64,000 nt of DNA, from NCBI GenBank assembly GCA_004154925.1, contig QJNS01000023.1, positions 398,576 to 462,575 of the forward strand, in the 5' to 3' direction. The stretch is from Monosporascus cannonballus. Its lineage: Eukaryota > Ascomycota > Sordariomycetes > Xylariales. A program made the translations under genes and the position numbers. The stretch's first letter is position 1. Each line of letters starts with the position of its first letter. Below are positions 24,717-38,519 of this stretch, piece after piece. The notes under the pieces were generated by a model, which ran no database searches, was not told the origin of the DNA, and saw only the letters and a list, made by a program, of their open reading frames with translations.

Positions 24717-25022
24717 TAATCGTAAAATAATATTAATATATATAGCTATTACTTTGCGTAAAATCCGACGATATTAAATAATTATTAAGTTATTACTTAT
24801 AGAAGTGCTTTTTTAACGTTCAATAAGGGAAATTTCGCAATAATTTAAAATTAATTACGATTTTAAATTTCTGCTATAAACCTGATATAAAAAACGGCAA
24901 AAGCTGCACTAATAGAATTGTTTAAAAGTAAATAATATATAAAATAGTTTTAAAATAATCTAATTTTTATAGCAATTAATTTATGCGGTATTGACGTTAA
25001 ACAAATTACTATTTAATAAAAA
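24717..25022. other. AT-rich spacer, nothing recognised
   Basis: RIP-type composition between two short repeats. No frame or motif supported. Confidence 0.5.
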
Positions 25023-25228
25023 TGTAAGATAATGAACAGCTATGAGCTGGGTAAGGTAATTTCCGACTAATCGTAAAGCAGATTTTAAGAAGTGAATGTA
25101 TTAGATTACTTCCATCTAACGTTTCCTATTAATTACTAGGTAATGGATTTATATTAATAAATAAGTCGGTAGTGAATTGGTAGTTGGTCGGTTATTAATT
25201 TTATTTTTATAAGGGCTGTATTTTTATA
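25023..25228 (+). mobile_element. MITE-A copy 1 (RIPed)
   Basis: About 206 bp, from TGTAAGATAATGA to GGGCTGTATTTTTATA. Aligns along its length with 39551-39756 and with the reverse complement of the undecayed copy at 40872-41062, whose ends are TGTGAGA. Terminal bases here are mutated. Non-coding. Confidence 0.75.
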
Positions 25229-25579
25229 ATTATTTCCCTATTTTATGTTATTATTCTTTAATAATATTATTATTAATTTAATATAACGTATTTTGCAAAT
25301 TTGGTTACGTATGTTTGCCGATAATTTACCGTTATATTATATTATAAGTAATTATTATAATAATTAATACGTATTATATTACGTAATTAATTATATTTCG
25401 CCTAATGTCTTATTACAATCCGTTTTTAATTTTATTTTATTTACTTTTTTTCGCGCTTATATTTTTATTTTTTTTGCATATATATTCCGTTTGATTTTCC
25501 GTTTTTCTTTATTTGTATTTCGCGTTTTCCGATTATTTTACGTATTATTTCCGTTCGTTATATTTTTTTTTCGTAAACA

Positions 25580-25735
25580 GTTTTAAAAGAAATAATATTT
25601 TGATATTAAATAAAACTGGGATTTCTTCGAATATTTTTATTTCGACGCCGATAGCAAAATAAATACTAGTTATATTATGGGCGGTAATAAGCCATATTAT
25701 ATTTACGTAATATAACGTTATTTCGATTACCGTAC
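25580..25735 (+). repeat. Direct repeat, copy 2
   Basis: Second copy of the repeat at 24435-24592. The right 95 bp (25641-25735) are gap-free relative to it and end at the same CGATTACCGTAC. Confidence 0.65.
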
Positions 25736-26900
25736 GGTTTACGTTTAGATTCTGGACGTCCTAAATTACGTTATAATTAATTATTATTATAAAACTTTTC
25801 GCGTAATAAATAATTCTTCTTAATATTCTTAATATTATTACTTGATTTCCGTTTAAATTCCGATCGTTTTTAAAGGTATTGCCCAAACGGTTTTTTAATT
25901 CGGTATCGATAATTAGGAATTAATCGACGAATTCGAAAAAATTCGTACTGCAAATATTTAATACGAACGTTCCGACATAATTACGATTAATTATTAATTC
26001 GATATTTTTCGCAAAGCCGAATTTGCCTTTAATACGGTTATTATTAAGGAATATTATTTTCTTAATATAACGGAAATTAATTTCCGATTGTTTATTATAG
26101 TTATGAAAGTCCAGTTTTAACGTCGTTTTATAAATTTGCAAATTTAAATCTTTTTTATAAATATCACGGTTTTTTTATTATTCCGTAATTGATTTTTAAT
26201 TAGGCGTAATTTTAGGATATCCTTATAAATAAGGTAATTTTCGAAAACTGTTATATTATTATATTTTTTGCTTACGAATACGTTCCGCTCGTTTTCTAAC
26301 GTTTTAACGAAATTTTGATATTTATTAATAATTTTAATTAAAAAACGGTTTTATTTGGCGAAATTGCGATTAAACTTAAATATATTAAACGTTTTAAGGA
26401 TAGCGCCTTATTTTCAACTAATAATAAATTGTGTTCCGGTTATTTGGGCTTTATTTTTTATAAGAAATAAAACGTTTTTAAATTTTTGCCGGATTTTACG
26501 TTTAATAAATTTAATAAATGTACCCGTTTTTTGTTATTATATATTTTCCAAATATTCTTTAATATTTTTATATTAATTTTTTAATACGCTTATTAAAAGG
26601 TAATTAACGTAAATTTGAATAATTAAATATAAAATGTTGTTTTTAAAATAAAAATTTAATTTTTTTATATTGCTTATAAATTTTTAATTAGTATATAATA
26701 AGATATTTATTGGTTAAGAGTTTAAAAATAACTATATAATTAAATAATATTTTAATATTAATATCTTAACTTTGCTTGGAATTATTTTTTATATTTTGTG
26801 TAATTATTAGGCGATTAATTTCCGATTAAGTTGTTATTATCTTGCATTTTTTAGGTTATTTTATTTCCTATATATATATTTAATTTTTTTTCGTAACGTT
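25736..26900. other. AT-rich tract left of gypsy C pol, unassigned
   Basis: Probably the 3' end of gypsy C or its flank, but no LTR could be matched to any sequence right of 39.5 kb. The open stretches at 25920-26141 (minus) and 26355-26576 (plus) are low-complexity and show no family. A chromodomain was looked for and not seen. Confidence 0.4.
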
Positions 26901-29900
26901 ATAATATTTTAAAGGCGTATTCGAAATATATTTAGGGCTTTTACATATTGTATTCGGCAGGTTAACCTTTTTATTTAATTAGAGATTCACGTTATCTCCG
27001 GTTATCTTAATAACGGATAATATTTTTTTATTATTTATTTTTCTTATTTCTTTATTAGGTCCAATAACGTTATTTAGACGTCGTCCGGTTTCCGATTATA
27101 TTACGGTTTTAATAAGGATATTGGAAATATATTATATATCCGTTCATATTTGGTAAGAAAAATTATTTTATACGTTTGAAAACTTATTTATTCCTTAATC
27201 GTAATCCAAATATAAATAAATATATATTTTTTATTTTTGAAATTAAAAGTTTTAGTTAATAAATTTTCTTATTACCTTAATTAAAATTCTATAAGCGTAT
27301 GGCATTAATTATAATACTTTTTTTAGGTTGCCGTTATTTTTTCTTAATATTCGTATATTACTTAAAAAATAACCGCCATTTTTTTAAAACGTTTTTTAAT
27401 TTTTTATATTTATCTTTTAAACTTTTATAAGAAATATTTTATTATCCTTAAATAATACCTATATAAGGTTTTGAACGGAAAACAGCCGGTAAATACGTTT
27501 TGCATATTGTTATATACGAATTTCGTATTTTATAATAATTTTATTTAATTATTTTAATATTTATTAACGTAATTATAAAAATAATATTTTAAGATCTAAT
27601 AAATACGTTCCGTTGATTTATTATGTTGTGGATAATAAATAATTAATATGTACCGCTTTACCTTTTGCTTTTTGTAAAATTCCGCCTAAAATTAATTTAT
27701 TAATAGTTTATTTTAATTATTAATAATTTCAGTTAATATATTAAATATTTATTTAACTTGATCGTAAAATAATCGGGTTAATTTGGTTACGGTTAAAATT
27801 ATAACCGTAAAAATAAATAATTTTAATTTCGTAAAGTTATTAATAATTACTAGAATTACGTCGTATTTTAACTTATTAAAACTTAAGTTTTTAAAAAATT
27901 TCGTAATAAAATTTAACGAAATTTTTTAAAAAACCTACTTAAATAATAGTAAAAGTTATAATTATTTATATAATTTATAGCATAACTTTAATATGCCTTA
28001 ATAGTTCGGATATTATTTCATATATTTTTGGATATTATTCGTTATATTTTCCTAATAAAACCTTTTAGTTATTAATTTTAACGTATAAATATATCCTATA
28101 TATCTTATTTTTAGATTATTATAATATTAATTAATTAATTATTTCTGTAAAATGTTTTATAACGAGATTACGAATTTATTCCGATAATATGAAACCTTAT
28201 TTAGGTCCAAAAATATACTTTTTTTTATTTTGGCGTAATATCCAATTATTTTTATTAATTTTATAATATTCAAGTTCTTAATTCATAATTTCAGAACCTA
28301 ATTATAAAATTATTAAGAAATTTTCGGTTAAAATACCGTTTCGTTTTTACTTAACTTTTTATTAAAAACCGTAAAACGTATTAATTATATATAATAACTT
28401 TAATACTAATTTCGTTTTTCTTAGATTTTTCAAAATTCCATCGTAATATAATTATAATTTACGATTATTATTATTTAACCGTTAATCGTATTATTATTAC
28501 GATTTATATTTATATTATTATTTACAAATCATAAATTTGACAAATATATAATTCTTTACTTTTTTTTCTCTTTAAAAATCTTTTGTAATTATATAACTAA
28601 TATTTTCCGTTTTTTTACGTAAATAATAATTATTTAAATTTCTATTATTTAAAATGTATTTAGGAATTTTATAATAAATAAATTTTGTATTATTTGTATG
28701 TGGCTTTTTATCCTTTTATAATAATTTACATTATTTTATATATTTATAACTGTTTTCCGTACGTTTTTGGGCATATTATTCGTAAATCCGAATTTCTTAA
28801 ATAACGTAAAAATTATATTTTTATATGAAATTTCTCTTAATATATAATCCGGACGTTTAAATAACTTATTTATTAAGTTAACGGCGCCCGGTCGGTATTA
28901 GATTTTCAAATTAAATTACGTAAAATAATAAATTTATTAAGCCAATTTTTTCTTAAAGTTACGTACTGGCATTTTTATTATATTCTTTAATGTTATATAA
29001 TCGGTAAGTATTAAATTTTTTTTCGTACTTTTAAAATATTGCTATTAATATTTTAAGCTTTTTATGATCGCTAATAATTTTTGTTATTTTGTAACTTACC
29101 GCTTTTTGGTTGGACTTAATTTTCGCAACCAATATGCGATTAAACGCTAATGCTTTTCGTATTTCTGTAAAAGTATCCCTAATATGGCTTTTACCGAGGC
29201 GTCTGTTTTAACCCTGGTATTTTTGGCGTTATCCCAGTGTCGGAGAATGGTCGCCGACTAAAAAGCATCTTTTAAGCTTCGGAACGCCCTTTTAGCCTCT
29301 TCGGGCCACCTGAATTCTGCTACTTTACCTTTGCCCTGCACCCCTCTTAAGAGCCTAATGTCATAGAAAAAGGCACCCCTGGCTAAGGTCTTCGGGTCAT
29401 TATTATTCCTTTCCGGAGCCCTATATTAGTGGATCGCTCACAATAAGTGGGATTAACGCTTCCTAGCTTTAGACAAGTCAATATACCCTCAAGAGCTGTG
29501 CACCTGATCCTTAGTAAGTATGACACTAATGATAGGTTCGGTAATACGCAAGTAATGGGCGATGAACTTCCGATAAAAGTTTGCGAATTCCAAAAATACT
29601 TAAATATCATAAATTAACTCTGGCTCTGGCTACGCTTCGATAGCATCGACCCGTCGGCGGTCCATCTCCAAGCCGTCGGTACTAATCACAAATCCTAAGA
29701 ACTTTATTTTTTTTTTGAAAAATTCGCACTTGGACGCTTTGGCAAATAGTTAATACTGTAGCACCCGTTCGTGGACCAACTGGAAATGCTTCGCATGCTC
29801 CTTTTTGCTATCCGAATAAATAATTATATCATCTAAATATACCACGCATATATGGTTAATTAATCCAGCTAATACCTTATGCATATAGGCCTGGAACGTA

Positions 29901-31036
29901 GCTGGCGCGTTAATAAGGCCAAATGGCATAACCGTATATTCGAACTGCTCATACCGCGTTCGGAAAACGGTTTTCCATTAATCGCCTTTTTTAATTCTAA
30001 TACGGTAATAAGCATCCTTAAAATTAATTTTCGAAAATACCTTGGCTAACTTTAGGCGATCTATTACTTTTAAGATCAAAGATAAAAGGTATCGGTTTTT
30101 TATCATTACCCGATTTAGCCCCTTATAATCGACGTACAGTTAAAAATTACCGTCTTTTTTAGGCACAAATAATATTAATACCCTTATATCCGCTTTCGAA
30201 TAACGTATCCGGCTTCTTTTTAGGTTTTTTCGGATATATTTTTTAAATACTTTCCTTTAGGCTTCCGAAATAAGGTAAATTAGACCGAATAAGGGCGTTT
30301 TCCCTAGGATCAAATTTATTATATATTCCGTCTTTAGCAGCTGAAATATCTTTTTTATTACTTTTTCGGAATATATTCGCCGGAAATTCTTTAAATATAT
30401 GAGGAAGTCGGTTATTTTTTATTTTTGCTGTTTTTCGAATTCCGGAATATTTAGCTTTTCGGCTAGGCTTATTAAGTTAACAGTATAAATTTGCTTATCG
30501 GAAAACGTAAAATTTGTAATTTCTTATTTATTAACTTTTTATAATAATCCGTACAACTATTAACATATAATTATATTTAACAAAATCCTTAATTTATCTA
30601 TTCCGAATCTGGATAATAGGAAATCGGGTGTTTTTCGATTATGGTGTATTATAAAATAAATTTACTTAAATTTTTGTTCGTTCTTATTATTATTTATTAT
30701 ATTAATAAGAATTTCGTAAACCTTATAACATTTAATATACGCGTCGTTAACGCCGATAAAACCTGAAATATTTACGGAAATTAATTAGAAATTAAATTTT
30801 CTCGTTAACTTTCTGCTTATAATATTTACCTATATTCCGATATCCATATTTACTTATACTGCTATATCCCCCGTATTTCTTTTAATAAGTGCCCTTTTTT
30901 TAAAAGGCGGCTTTATTCCGATTATCCTGCAGTTATCAGCCGAAATAAACTAGATATGTATGCTTATTCCGGCTCCTTTTTTAGGTTTACGTTTAAAAAT
31001 TAATCTAATTTATCGTTATACATTATAACATTCTAT
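26900..31036 (-). pseudogene. Gypsy family C pol (RT, RNase H, integrase)
   Basis: Minus-strand Ty3/gypsy pol. RT is unusually readable: VPKKDGNF*LYVDYKGLNRV near 30120, VMPFGLINAPATFQAYM near 29900, and catalytic VYLDDIIIYSD with YLDD at 29828-29839. RNase H follows with KTDAS near 29190-29205 and FNLKIQYRPGAVN-type text near 28900. The integrase core is at about 27400-27960 (YDVILVIINNFTK, then H-x-STERI). The RT to early RNase H section (about 29100-29950) is barely RIPed while both sides are heavily mutated. Protease should lie near 30600-31036. The upstream gag is separated by a solo LTR. The ORF at 29383-29610 is a shadow. Confidence 0.88.
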
Positions 31037-31041
31037 ACGGC

Positions 31042-31459
31042 TGTTACGGATCCCCGAGTAGACCCGTTCTGGAGGCCCCAGGGCTGCAGAAAAGGGAAAA
31101 GCTCCACACTCTAAGTCACGTGACTTAGAGTGATCTAACTGATCTATTAGATCACACAGATCACTGTGATCTGGGTGATCTAACAGATCCAAGAGATTAG
31201 TATCATACTAGTAGAATGGAAGAAGGTATAAGACTTCAGGTTTCCTATGTAAATAGCCACCTACTTAGTTCCGCTCTTTAGCTATTAATCTAAGCTCTTA
31301 GCCAGAGGTAACCGCACCGTTCTCTGATTAAGAAAGGAGTACCGTAAAATCTCCTTAACGAACACACTGAGTTATTCCTCGCCCTATTGTTACCTGCAAA
31401 TCAAGACCCTTTTCGGATACTGCTCATACTACCAGGTGGTGTATGACAGGTTCGTTACA
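31042..31459. mobile_element. Un-RIPed solo LTR with TSD ACGGC
   Basis: 418 bp beginning TGTTACGGATCC and ending GGTTCGTTACA (TGT...ACA), flanked by ACGGC at 31037-31041 and 31460-31464. No internal region, so it is a solo LTR left by LTR-LTR recombination. Unlike its surroundings it retains CpA/TpG. It contains a possible TATA box (GGTATAAGAC near 31225-31234) and the palindromic block annotated separately. It sits between gag and pol of gypsy C. The family differs from A and B but shares TGTTACG and a CTGGAGGCC-type motif with them. Confidence 0.9.
31108..31190. repeat. 26-bp perfect palindrome plus AGATC/GATCT cluster
   Basis: 31108-31133 is a perfect palindrome with half-site CACTCTAAGTCAC. 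It is followed to 31190 by about eight GATC cores in AGATC/GATCT context arranged as further inverted repeats (such as AGATCACTGTGATCT). Located upstream of the possible TATA box in the solo LTR, so it could be a clustered factor-binding region or a hairpin. Confidence 0.85.
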
Positions 31460-31464
31460 ACGGC

Positions 31465-32193
31465 CTTCGGAAGTTTATTTCCGTATAACGGGGATAACAA
31501 GGTTTTCGTATCCCTTTTAAATTTGTAATCCACGTTTTTATGGCTTAACTTCCCATAATTATAACATTTAAATAGGCCCTTATACAAATTAAAGGTATTC
31601 AATCGTATAAACTTATTCCGATCGGAATTAAATCGGTAATTATTTACCTTCCGAATATAAAACGCCTATAATCCTTATTATTTTTATGCCGCGCTTTTAA
31701 TTTGTTCTGGGGATTTTGTTTTCCGAAAGCATTAAAATAAGATTATTTATCCTTATTAATATCCTTGGCGGAAAATAATCGGTTCTCCTTCGCCTTTTTC
31801 CAGGCGTCCTGGTAACGTTTTACCTTATTTACTACGTTATTAGTTTATTCCAGTTTAACGTTTTTTCGTAACAAAGTATTTCGTAACCTTAATATTAATT
31901 TGTAAAAATAATCAAAAATAAAACGTTTATTATCCCGATTATTTTCCGGGCTAAAAACGTTCGTAAGCTTTATTTTATAAATTAAAAACCTTTATTTAAC
32001 GTAAAGGTCCAACGGCGATTAATTAAATTATTATTGTAATTTTATAAATTATTCTCTATATTCCTTATTAAGAAAATTAGGATTTACGTAACCTTTTCTA
32101 ATAAATATCTATAAATCTTTTATTTTTAATTCTTTTTCGTAATTAAAATAATTAAGCGTAACGCGGTATAATCGCTAAGCGTTCGTAATAAAA
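31465..32193 (-). pseudogene. Gypsy family C gag, 3' part
   Basis: Minus-strand gag: a mutated zinc knuckle (CYNYGKLSHKNVDY, last ligand Cys to Tyr) near 31522-31566, preceded by a capsid-like part with FIFDYFYKLILRLRNTLL and KVKRYQDAWKKAKEN (about 31800-31950). It is cut on the right by the family B element, and the reading continues across that insertion at 38925. Confidence 0.7.
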
Positions 32194-32598
32194 TGTAACG
32201 ACCTATGCGGTTTAACTAACTATTAAATCTTAAGTCGACGGAGTTATGTTAATAGGAGTATCGTGGGAATCTGAGCAATAGATATAATAATTATGTTACG
32301 TTTCTTAATACTAAGGGCGTAGAAAAATATTGTAAACAATTAGTATTAATAAATGTTATAAGCTGAAATTATTTAAATTATGGAATTAATAAATATATAT
32401 ATCTTATTTCTGTTAACTGGATTATTATCCGTAAATTGGTAATCCGCCTTACTAGCTTATTACCAGTAAGTTGGCGATCCGGCTTATTGGTTTACTACCA
32501 GTGAGTTGGTAATTTATTACGTGATCTGCCTTGCCGCATATTTGTGGTTGGATTATGATAGACCGTTTCTGGAGGCCGTGGCTCATTAGGTTATAATA
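32194..32598 (-). repeat. Family B 3' LTR
   Basis: 405 bp, co-linear with 38520-38924. Contains three tandem ~35-bp units built on CCRGTAAGTTGGTAATCCGGCTYACTAG (about 32420-32520), the last partial. Confidence 0.95.
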
Positions 32599-33249
32599 CG
32601 ATTTTCCTTTTTACAAATCTTGCTCTTAAGATTTTTTCTTTTTTTTTCGGTCAGCTTTTGTATTCCTCCAATATATTTTCCGGTATATTTAAGCGTCGTT
32701 TTCGTAAATCCGAATAACGATTTATTTTGGCTAATTTAATTAAATTCGAAAGTTTTAACGCGATATCTTGTTTTTTTTGTTCTATTCGGCAACTTAATTG
32801 CCAAATAATAAACGGGGTTTTTCGTTATAAAAAGTACGTTTGTTAAGGACGTTTGTACGACAGAACAGGAATCTCCATTTTTATAATTAATCGTTATATC
32901 GCAAAATCGAAAAAATTAAAAAAGGAAAAATTAACGGCCGAAAAATTTTTATCCGAGATTTTTGCGTATTTTTCTCCGTATACGCCGTTAACGCTAGCAT
33001 TACCAATTTTAGGGTACGAAATTTATTAATTGTACCTTTTAATTCTTAAATAATTTTAATAACTTTACGTAATTAAAATTAAAATCTGTAATTAAAATAT
33101 AAACCTTAAGTAAAATAAATATTATTAATTAAAATGTAATGGATTAAGGATTTCCTTTTTTGGATTTTGTAAACTAAAATACCCTTATTTCGGGTAATTC
33201 CGTTATTATTAGTAAAAGCTTTTTAATAGGCGTTAGGCGCTAATAAGGT

Positions 33250-36200
33250 TTTTGGCAGATTCCCAGGTATTTTCGGAATTTAGATATTTTTTCCACTTAA
33301 TCAGATATTAGGTAAATCCATTTTGTTTTCGTATATCGAAGATTTTCTTTATTTCGTATACTTATTCGTTTTTTACCTTTACGTCGTTTAATACCGTATA
33401 TACCTTAATTATATTTATTGTTAACTTTAATAAAAAATGTAAAAAATTAAATAGAATTTAATTTTAGGTAAAAATCTTAATTAATAATTACTTTCTAAAA
33501 TCCTTTTAGTAATTTTATATGGACCGATATATTTAAAATCGAATTTTTTGCTAGGTTTTTTTTATTTAAATATATTTTATAATAAAGAAAATTATTTCCC
33601 CTTTTTCGAAAGATAATCCCTTTAATTTTTCTAGTTATAATATTTATTTATTTCATTTCGTACGAATTCTAATTTTGTTTTTATTTTTTAATATAGTTAT
33701 CGTAATTATTTTAGCGTAAAAATTGCTTTCATATTAATTAGACCGTTATCGCGTATTTTTTTGTAAATTTTTAAAATAAAACCAAAATTTGCGTTTGCAA
33801 ATATTATTTTAATGCTTTCGTAATAATTGGTATTATAAGTTAATTACATGATTAGTAATTTTTTAACCCAGTTATTTTATTTATAATTAATATAATATCG
33901 TAAATAGGTTTTTAAAGTTTGATATATTTTATTTATTTATTTATTTATTTATAATCTAAATACGTTAAATAATTTGTAATTTAGGCCGATTTATTTTATA
34001 AAACCTTATTAAAATTTAAATGCGAAAATTGATTTTTTATTTAATATAATTTCTTTTAATAATCCGTATATATTAAAAATATATTTTAAAAAATGTATAC
34101 CAGTTGTTTGGTGTTTATATTCTTATAATATAATAAGAAATAGAAAAATTTCGTAAATCGGTCGACGATTACGAAAATGTTATCGTAATATATTCCCGTA
34201 ACTAGATTTTTTAATATAAGAAATTTAATAATAAAGTCGAATATAATTAAATACCATAATCGCTTTGCGATTAATAATGGCTATAATTTTCCGTATAGCT
34301 TATATTATTAAGTTTTTGCTTTAGCACAAATATCGTATGGCTGTATAAGTTTTTGTGCTATTAATTTTATTTTAAGAAAAGAATATATGCGTTAAAATCA
34401 TTTTAAAGTTTTATAAATCCTTAGATATCCGTATAACTAATATTTGTATATTTTTCGTATTAAACTTTTCTGCTATTCTTTTGAAATTTATATTTTATTC
34501 GTTTTTTTATGTTTTTGGGAAATCGTTATTATATTGCTAGATTTTTTGATGCACATTTAAAGGTGCTGCTCAAATTATTGCAATTTGTTAAAAGCGTAAA
34601 TATCTTTTTATAATAATATCAAAGATTATATAGCTAATTTTAACTAATTTTTCTTTAAGGTTTAGTTATTTACTTAAAGTATTTACTTTGCCGTTTTTTG
34701 ATCTTTTTTTATGAATAATAACGAAATCGAAATTCGCCAATTTTTTCACGTAACGAAATTATCGTTTTATAAGTTTTTTAGTTGTAATAAATCGGGTAAA
34801 ATTTTGATAATCCGTATAAATTTTGGTTTAATACAAATTTCCCTTTAAGAAATACCAGAATTTTCGGAATACCATAATAATGGCCATAAATTCCTTATTT
34901 GGAATACCGTATTTAAGCTTGGTTCTTTTTAATTTATACGAAAAAAATACAATAAAATATAATTTATCTTAATTCTTTCGTTATTCGATTATTATGCCTA
35001 ATGCATAATCTGATATATTAGTTTTTAATTTAACGAGGCGGTTTAAATTATATATAATTAATACTGGCTCGCTAATAATTATATTCTTAATATCTTAAAA
35101 TGCTTTTTTCGTATCTGGCGTTCATTTAAATTTTTTTTGTAAAATTCGTTAAGGATATAACTATCCTATTAAAATTCCGAATAAACCTTTTATGGTAATT
35201 CGCGAATTTAAAGAATATCTGTACCTTTTTAATTATCGTTAACGTTTGTCATTTTATAACTATAGCGATTTTCTTAAAACTTATCCTGATATATCTTAAA
35301 ATAATAATATATTCCAGATATTCTGGTTTTTTATATAAAATTAATTCTTTTTTGCGTTAATAAGTAATCTTACGTCCTATAAAGCTTAAAAACCCTTATG
35401 AACGTATTTTACATATATTTTTTCCGTTTTTATGAAAATAAGAATATCGTCGAAATAATAAACAATAAATATATCGAGGTATTCTCGTAATACGTAATTA
35501 ACTATTCGCCGGAAAGTTATTAGTATATTTATAAGTCCTATTAATATAATCAAATATTCCAATAATCCGTATTTCGTGCTAAAAGTTGTTTTTTATTCAT
35601 ATCTTTTCTTAATCCTAATAATGTTATATCCATTTTTAAAATCGAACGTTATAAACCATTTAATTTTATAAAATCGGTTTTTTATTACCGTAATTAAAAA
35701 TAATAATATTTAATCCTTAATAGTAATATCGTTCAGTTACTAATACTTAACCATAAATTGTAATTTTCCGTTTTTCTTAGGTATAAAAAATATTAAGTAA
35801 TTTACTAATAATTTCGAAAGTCGAATTTATCCTTTTTATAACCGATTTTCCAGGTATTTTTTTAAAAATACGTAATTCGTTTTTATTAAGATTATGAATG
35901 GGATAAAACTTTATCGAAAATCTTTTTTAAGGATTATTTCGTAATTTTATTTGTTATATTTTAGTAATTTCGTATCAAATTTGTTTTTGAAAAGCTGCTT
36001 ATATCTATACTATTATATTAACATATTAATTAGATTTTCTAATTTTTCGGACTATTGTTTTTATTATTTTAAATTATTATTTAATTATTTTAATTTTGCT
36101 TTAATAATAATAATAATACGTTATATTGTTTTCTAATACTTATTTTCTTTTATATATTTTATTGCTTTAGGTAATAAGGTTTTTATCGTATTTTTATGCC

Positions 36201-37500
36201 TATATTTATTATTATTTTCGATCGAATATTAAGATTTTAATTTTTTTTAATCTGTTAATAAGGTATAAGGCGAACCTTATTTGGCCAGTTTTTCCATTAA
36301 TCAAGGTTTCGTATTAACGTATTTATGGTAATTTTAAGATCATATTATAATTTCTAACTAAAACGATATCGAAATTAATTATTTAATATCGTTTTTTAAT
36401 AAAAATCTCGAAGTAATTAATTTCGCGTATAAATTTTTCGTTATTATAAACGAATTTCTAACTTTCTGCATTCGTTATTATATAAACTTTTAACTTATAT
36501 CTTTATAGTAATTTAAACTTATTAACCATATTTAATATAATATAATTTCCGCCCAGAGCTCCGTTGTCCACCATTACAATATATTAATACGTTCCGATTC
36601 ATATATCCAAAATAATAAGGTTGTTAACGTTTTCTATTATTGTATTTAAAACCTTTCTTAAAAGTTCTTTTTAATTCCTGTAAGTTTTATTATTTTGCGG
36701 CTTTTTTATAAGTAACTGTTTTTTTAATTCCTATTCGAATTTATCGAATTTTGCTTATATTTTTTTCGTTTAATATATTAAATTGTTATATTTGTCGTTA
36801 TTGTCGGCATATTATTCCTTTAAGCCGTATTAATTGCTTTTTATTTTTTATAACTTTTTTTCTTATTAAATAAATTGCTTTTTTATATTTGCAATTATAT
36901 CTTATCACGCGTTATCCTAATTATTGTTTTAAATATCTTTTATAAATTAACGTATTTCTTTTTTAATAACATTTTTTCTAGGAATTTGTAATAACTTTTT
37001 GGCAATATTCTTTTATTATGCGCTGGATTAACTCCTTTTTTATTTGCTAATTATATTATCTATAATAACAAAAAGGTTTTTTTTGCGGGTATTATTTTTC
37101 TTTAGGCCAGTTTTCTGCTTCGGCCAATTGCTGGATATTTTTTAGGGTTATGAATTAAAAATATCGATATTATTATTTATTATTTTTGTTATTTCCGGTA
37201 CGGTTTGGAAAATAGAATCCTTTATAATATATATGGGTAATTCGTTCGTAAATATATTGTTTTTATTTTTCGTAATCGTGATATTTTCGTTATCGATAAT
37301 ATATGGTATATATTTTGCCGTATTAAATAAAAAGTCCGGGATAAAATATTTTTATTTAATTTTAATATTTGCGTAATTATTTTTATAATGCTTTTTATTA
37401 TATTCGTAATATTTATTAAGTTAATATTTTGGTTTTTCGTATTTCTTATCAAATTTTTTATCATAATAAATTTTATCGGATCTTTTACCGTAAGCCTGAT
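33250..37500 (-). pseudogene. Family B pol (RT-RH-IN)
   Basis: Minus-strand pol remnant co-linear with family A. The RT box YYFDDILIF is encoded near 35445-35460, the integrase VDRFTKF motif near 34150-34166, and sequence like the family A chromodomain end lies near 33250-33450. Stops throughout. The ORF at 37222-37464 (minus) is a low-complexity stretch between gag and protease. Confidence 0.82.
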
Positions 37501-37559
37501 ATATACTTGGCCTGAATTATGTTAATAATTTTGTTATTATTTTCTTAATTATTTCTGGA

Positions 37560-38300
37560 TTATTTTTCTGATATAAGGATCCAGTTATTTTGCCATGGCT
37601 TTTTAGGTTTCCTATACATATAAGCTTTATATCTCATTTTGTCATAATTAAAGCATTTAATTTGGTTCTAGTTTTATTTATAAGTAACGCCGAGTTCTAT
37701 AGGTTTTGGTGCCGTTTCGTAAGAAGTAAAAGGTGCGTCTCGTTTTTTCCCCTGGTTAAATTTGTTATATCCCGAATATAAGGCGTATTATTCTTTTTTT
37801 TTCTATCGTTTTTCAAATTATTAATTATTAATCTTAATTACTTTTATAATATACTAATCCAAAATAACTAATTATTTAATCCGAATAAATTTATCCTTTA
37901 TATCACCTTTTAACTTTTTGTAAAATATATCGATAAAGGTATCGGTTTTATTATTTTCCTATTCCGCTTTAGCCGCAAAATCTTTAAAAGTTACGGCGTA
38001 CTTGGATGTAGGTTTTTTTTTATTGGAGTTGCAAAAATTATTAGGCCGTAAATCGTTTCTTATTCGGATTGCCGAAATTATCGCGTATTTCGTTTTCGAA
38101 GTTGGTATAAAATGAAAAAGTTTCGTTAATAAATTCTTTTTATTTAATTCTTTTATTTTTAAAAAGTTTTTAATAATAGGCTTAAACCAATTAACCGTAT
38201 TTCTCATTAGGTATGCTTTTATTACTAGGACCATATCCGTTAAATTATTCAGGTCTAAAAAGCAAAGGTAAATTTGTCCCTAAATTAAAAAAGTTTAAAA
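37560..38300 (-). pseudogene. Family B gag remnant
   Basis: An open minus-strand section at 37959-38234 shows the capsid pattern of fungal gypsy gag: NWFKPIIKNFLKIKEL, then TSKYAVTFKDFAAKAE (compare SAAEYAAEFQ.LA). Beyond its stop the frame continues as FIDIFYKKLKGDIKDKFIR, which fits the FY.GLK..VKDEL block. Start not determined. Confidence 0.75.
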
Positions 38301-38519
38301 GTTACCCTTTTAATTATAGGGTTCCGGCTTTTTGGGCTTTATGCGGGCGAAAGAGGTTTGGGTCAATAACGTAGCTTTAAGTTATCGAACTTTTTTTTCC
38401 AATTTCCGAATTCAAGTCTAAAACTGCTAAATAGGTATTTCTTAAATACTAATCGATATCTTGATAATATTAAATATTGCTTAGAATTTGATGGTATTAC
38501 TGAATAAAAGCTTGTAATA

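Noticed and set aside
29383..29610. 75-codon minus ORF in gypsy C
   Set aside because: RT palm and RNase H linker are read in a neighbouring frame over the same bases.
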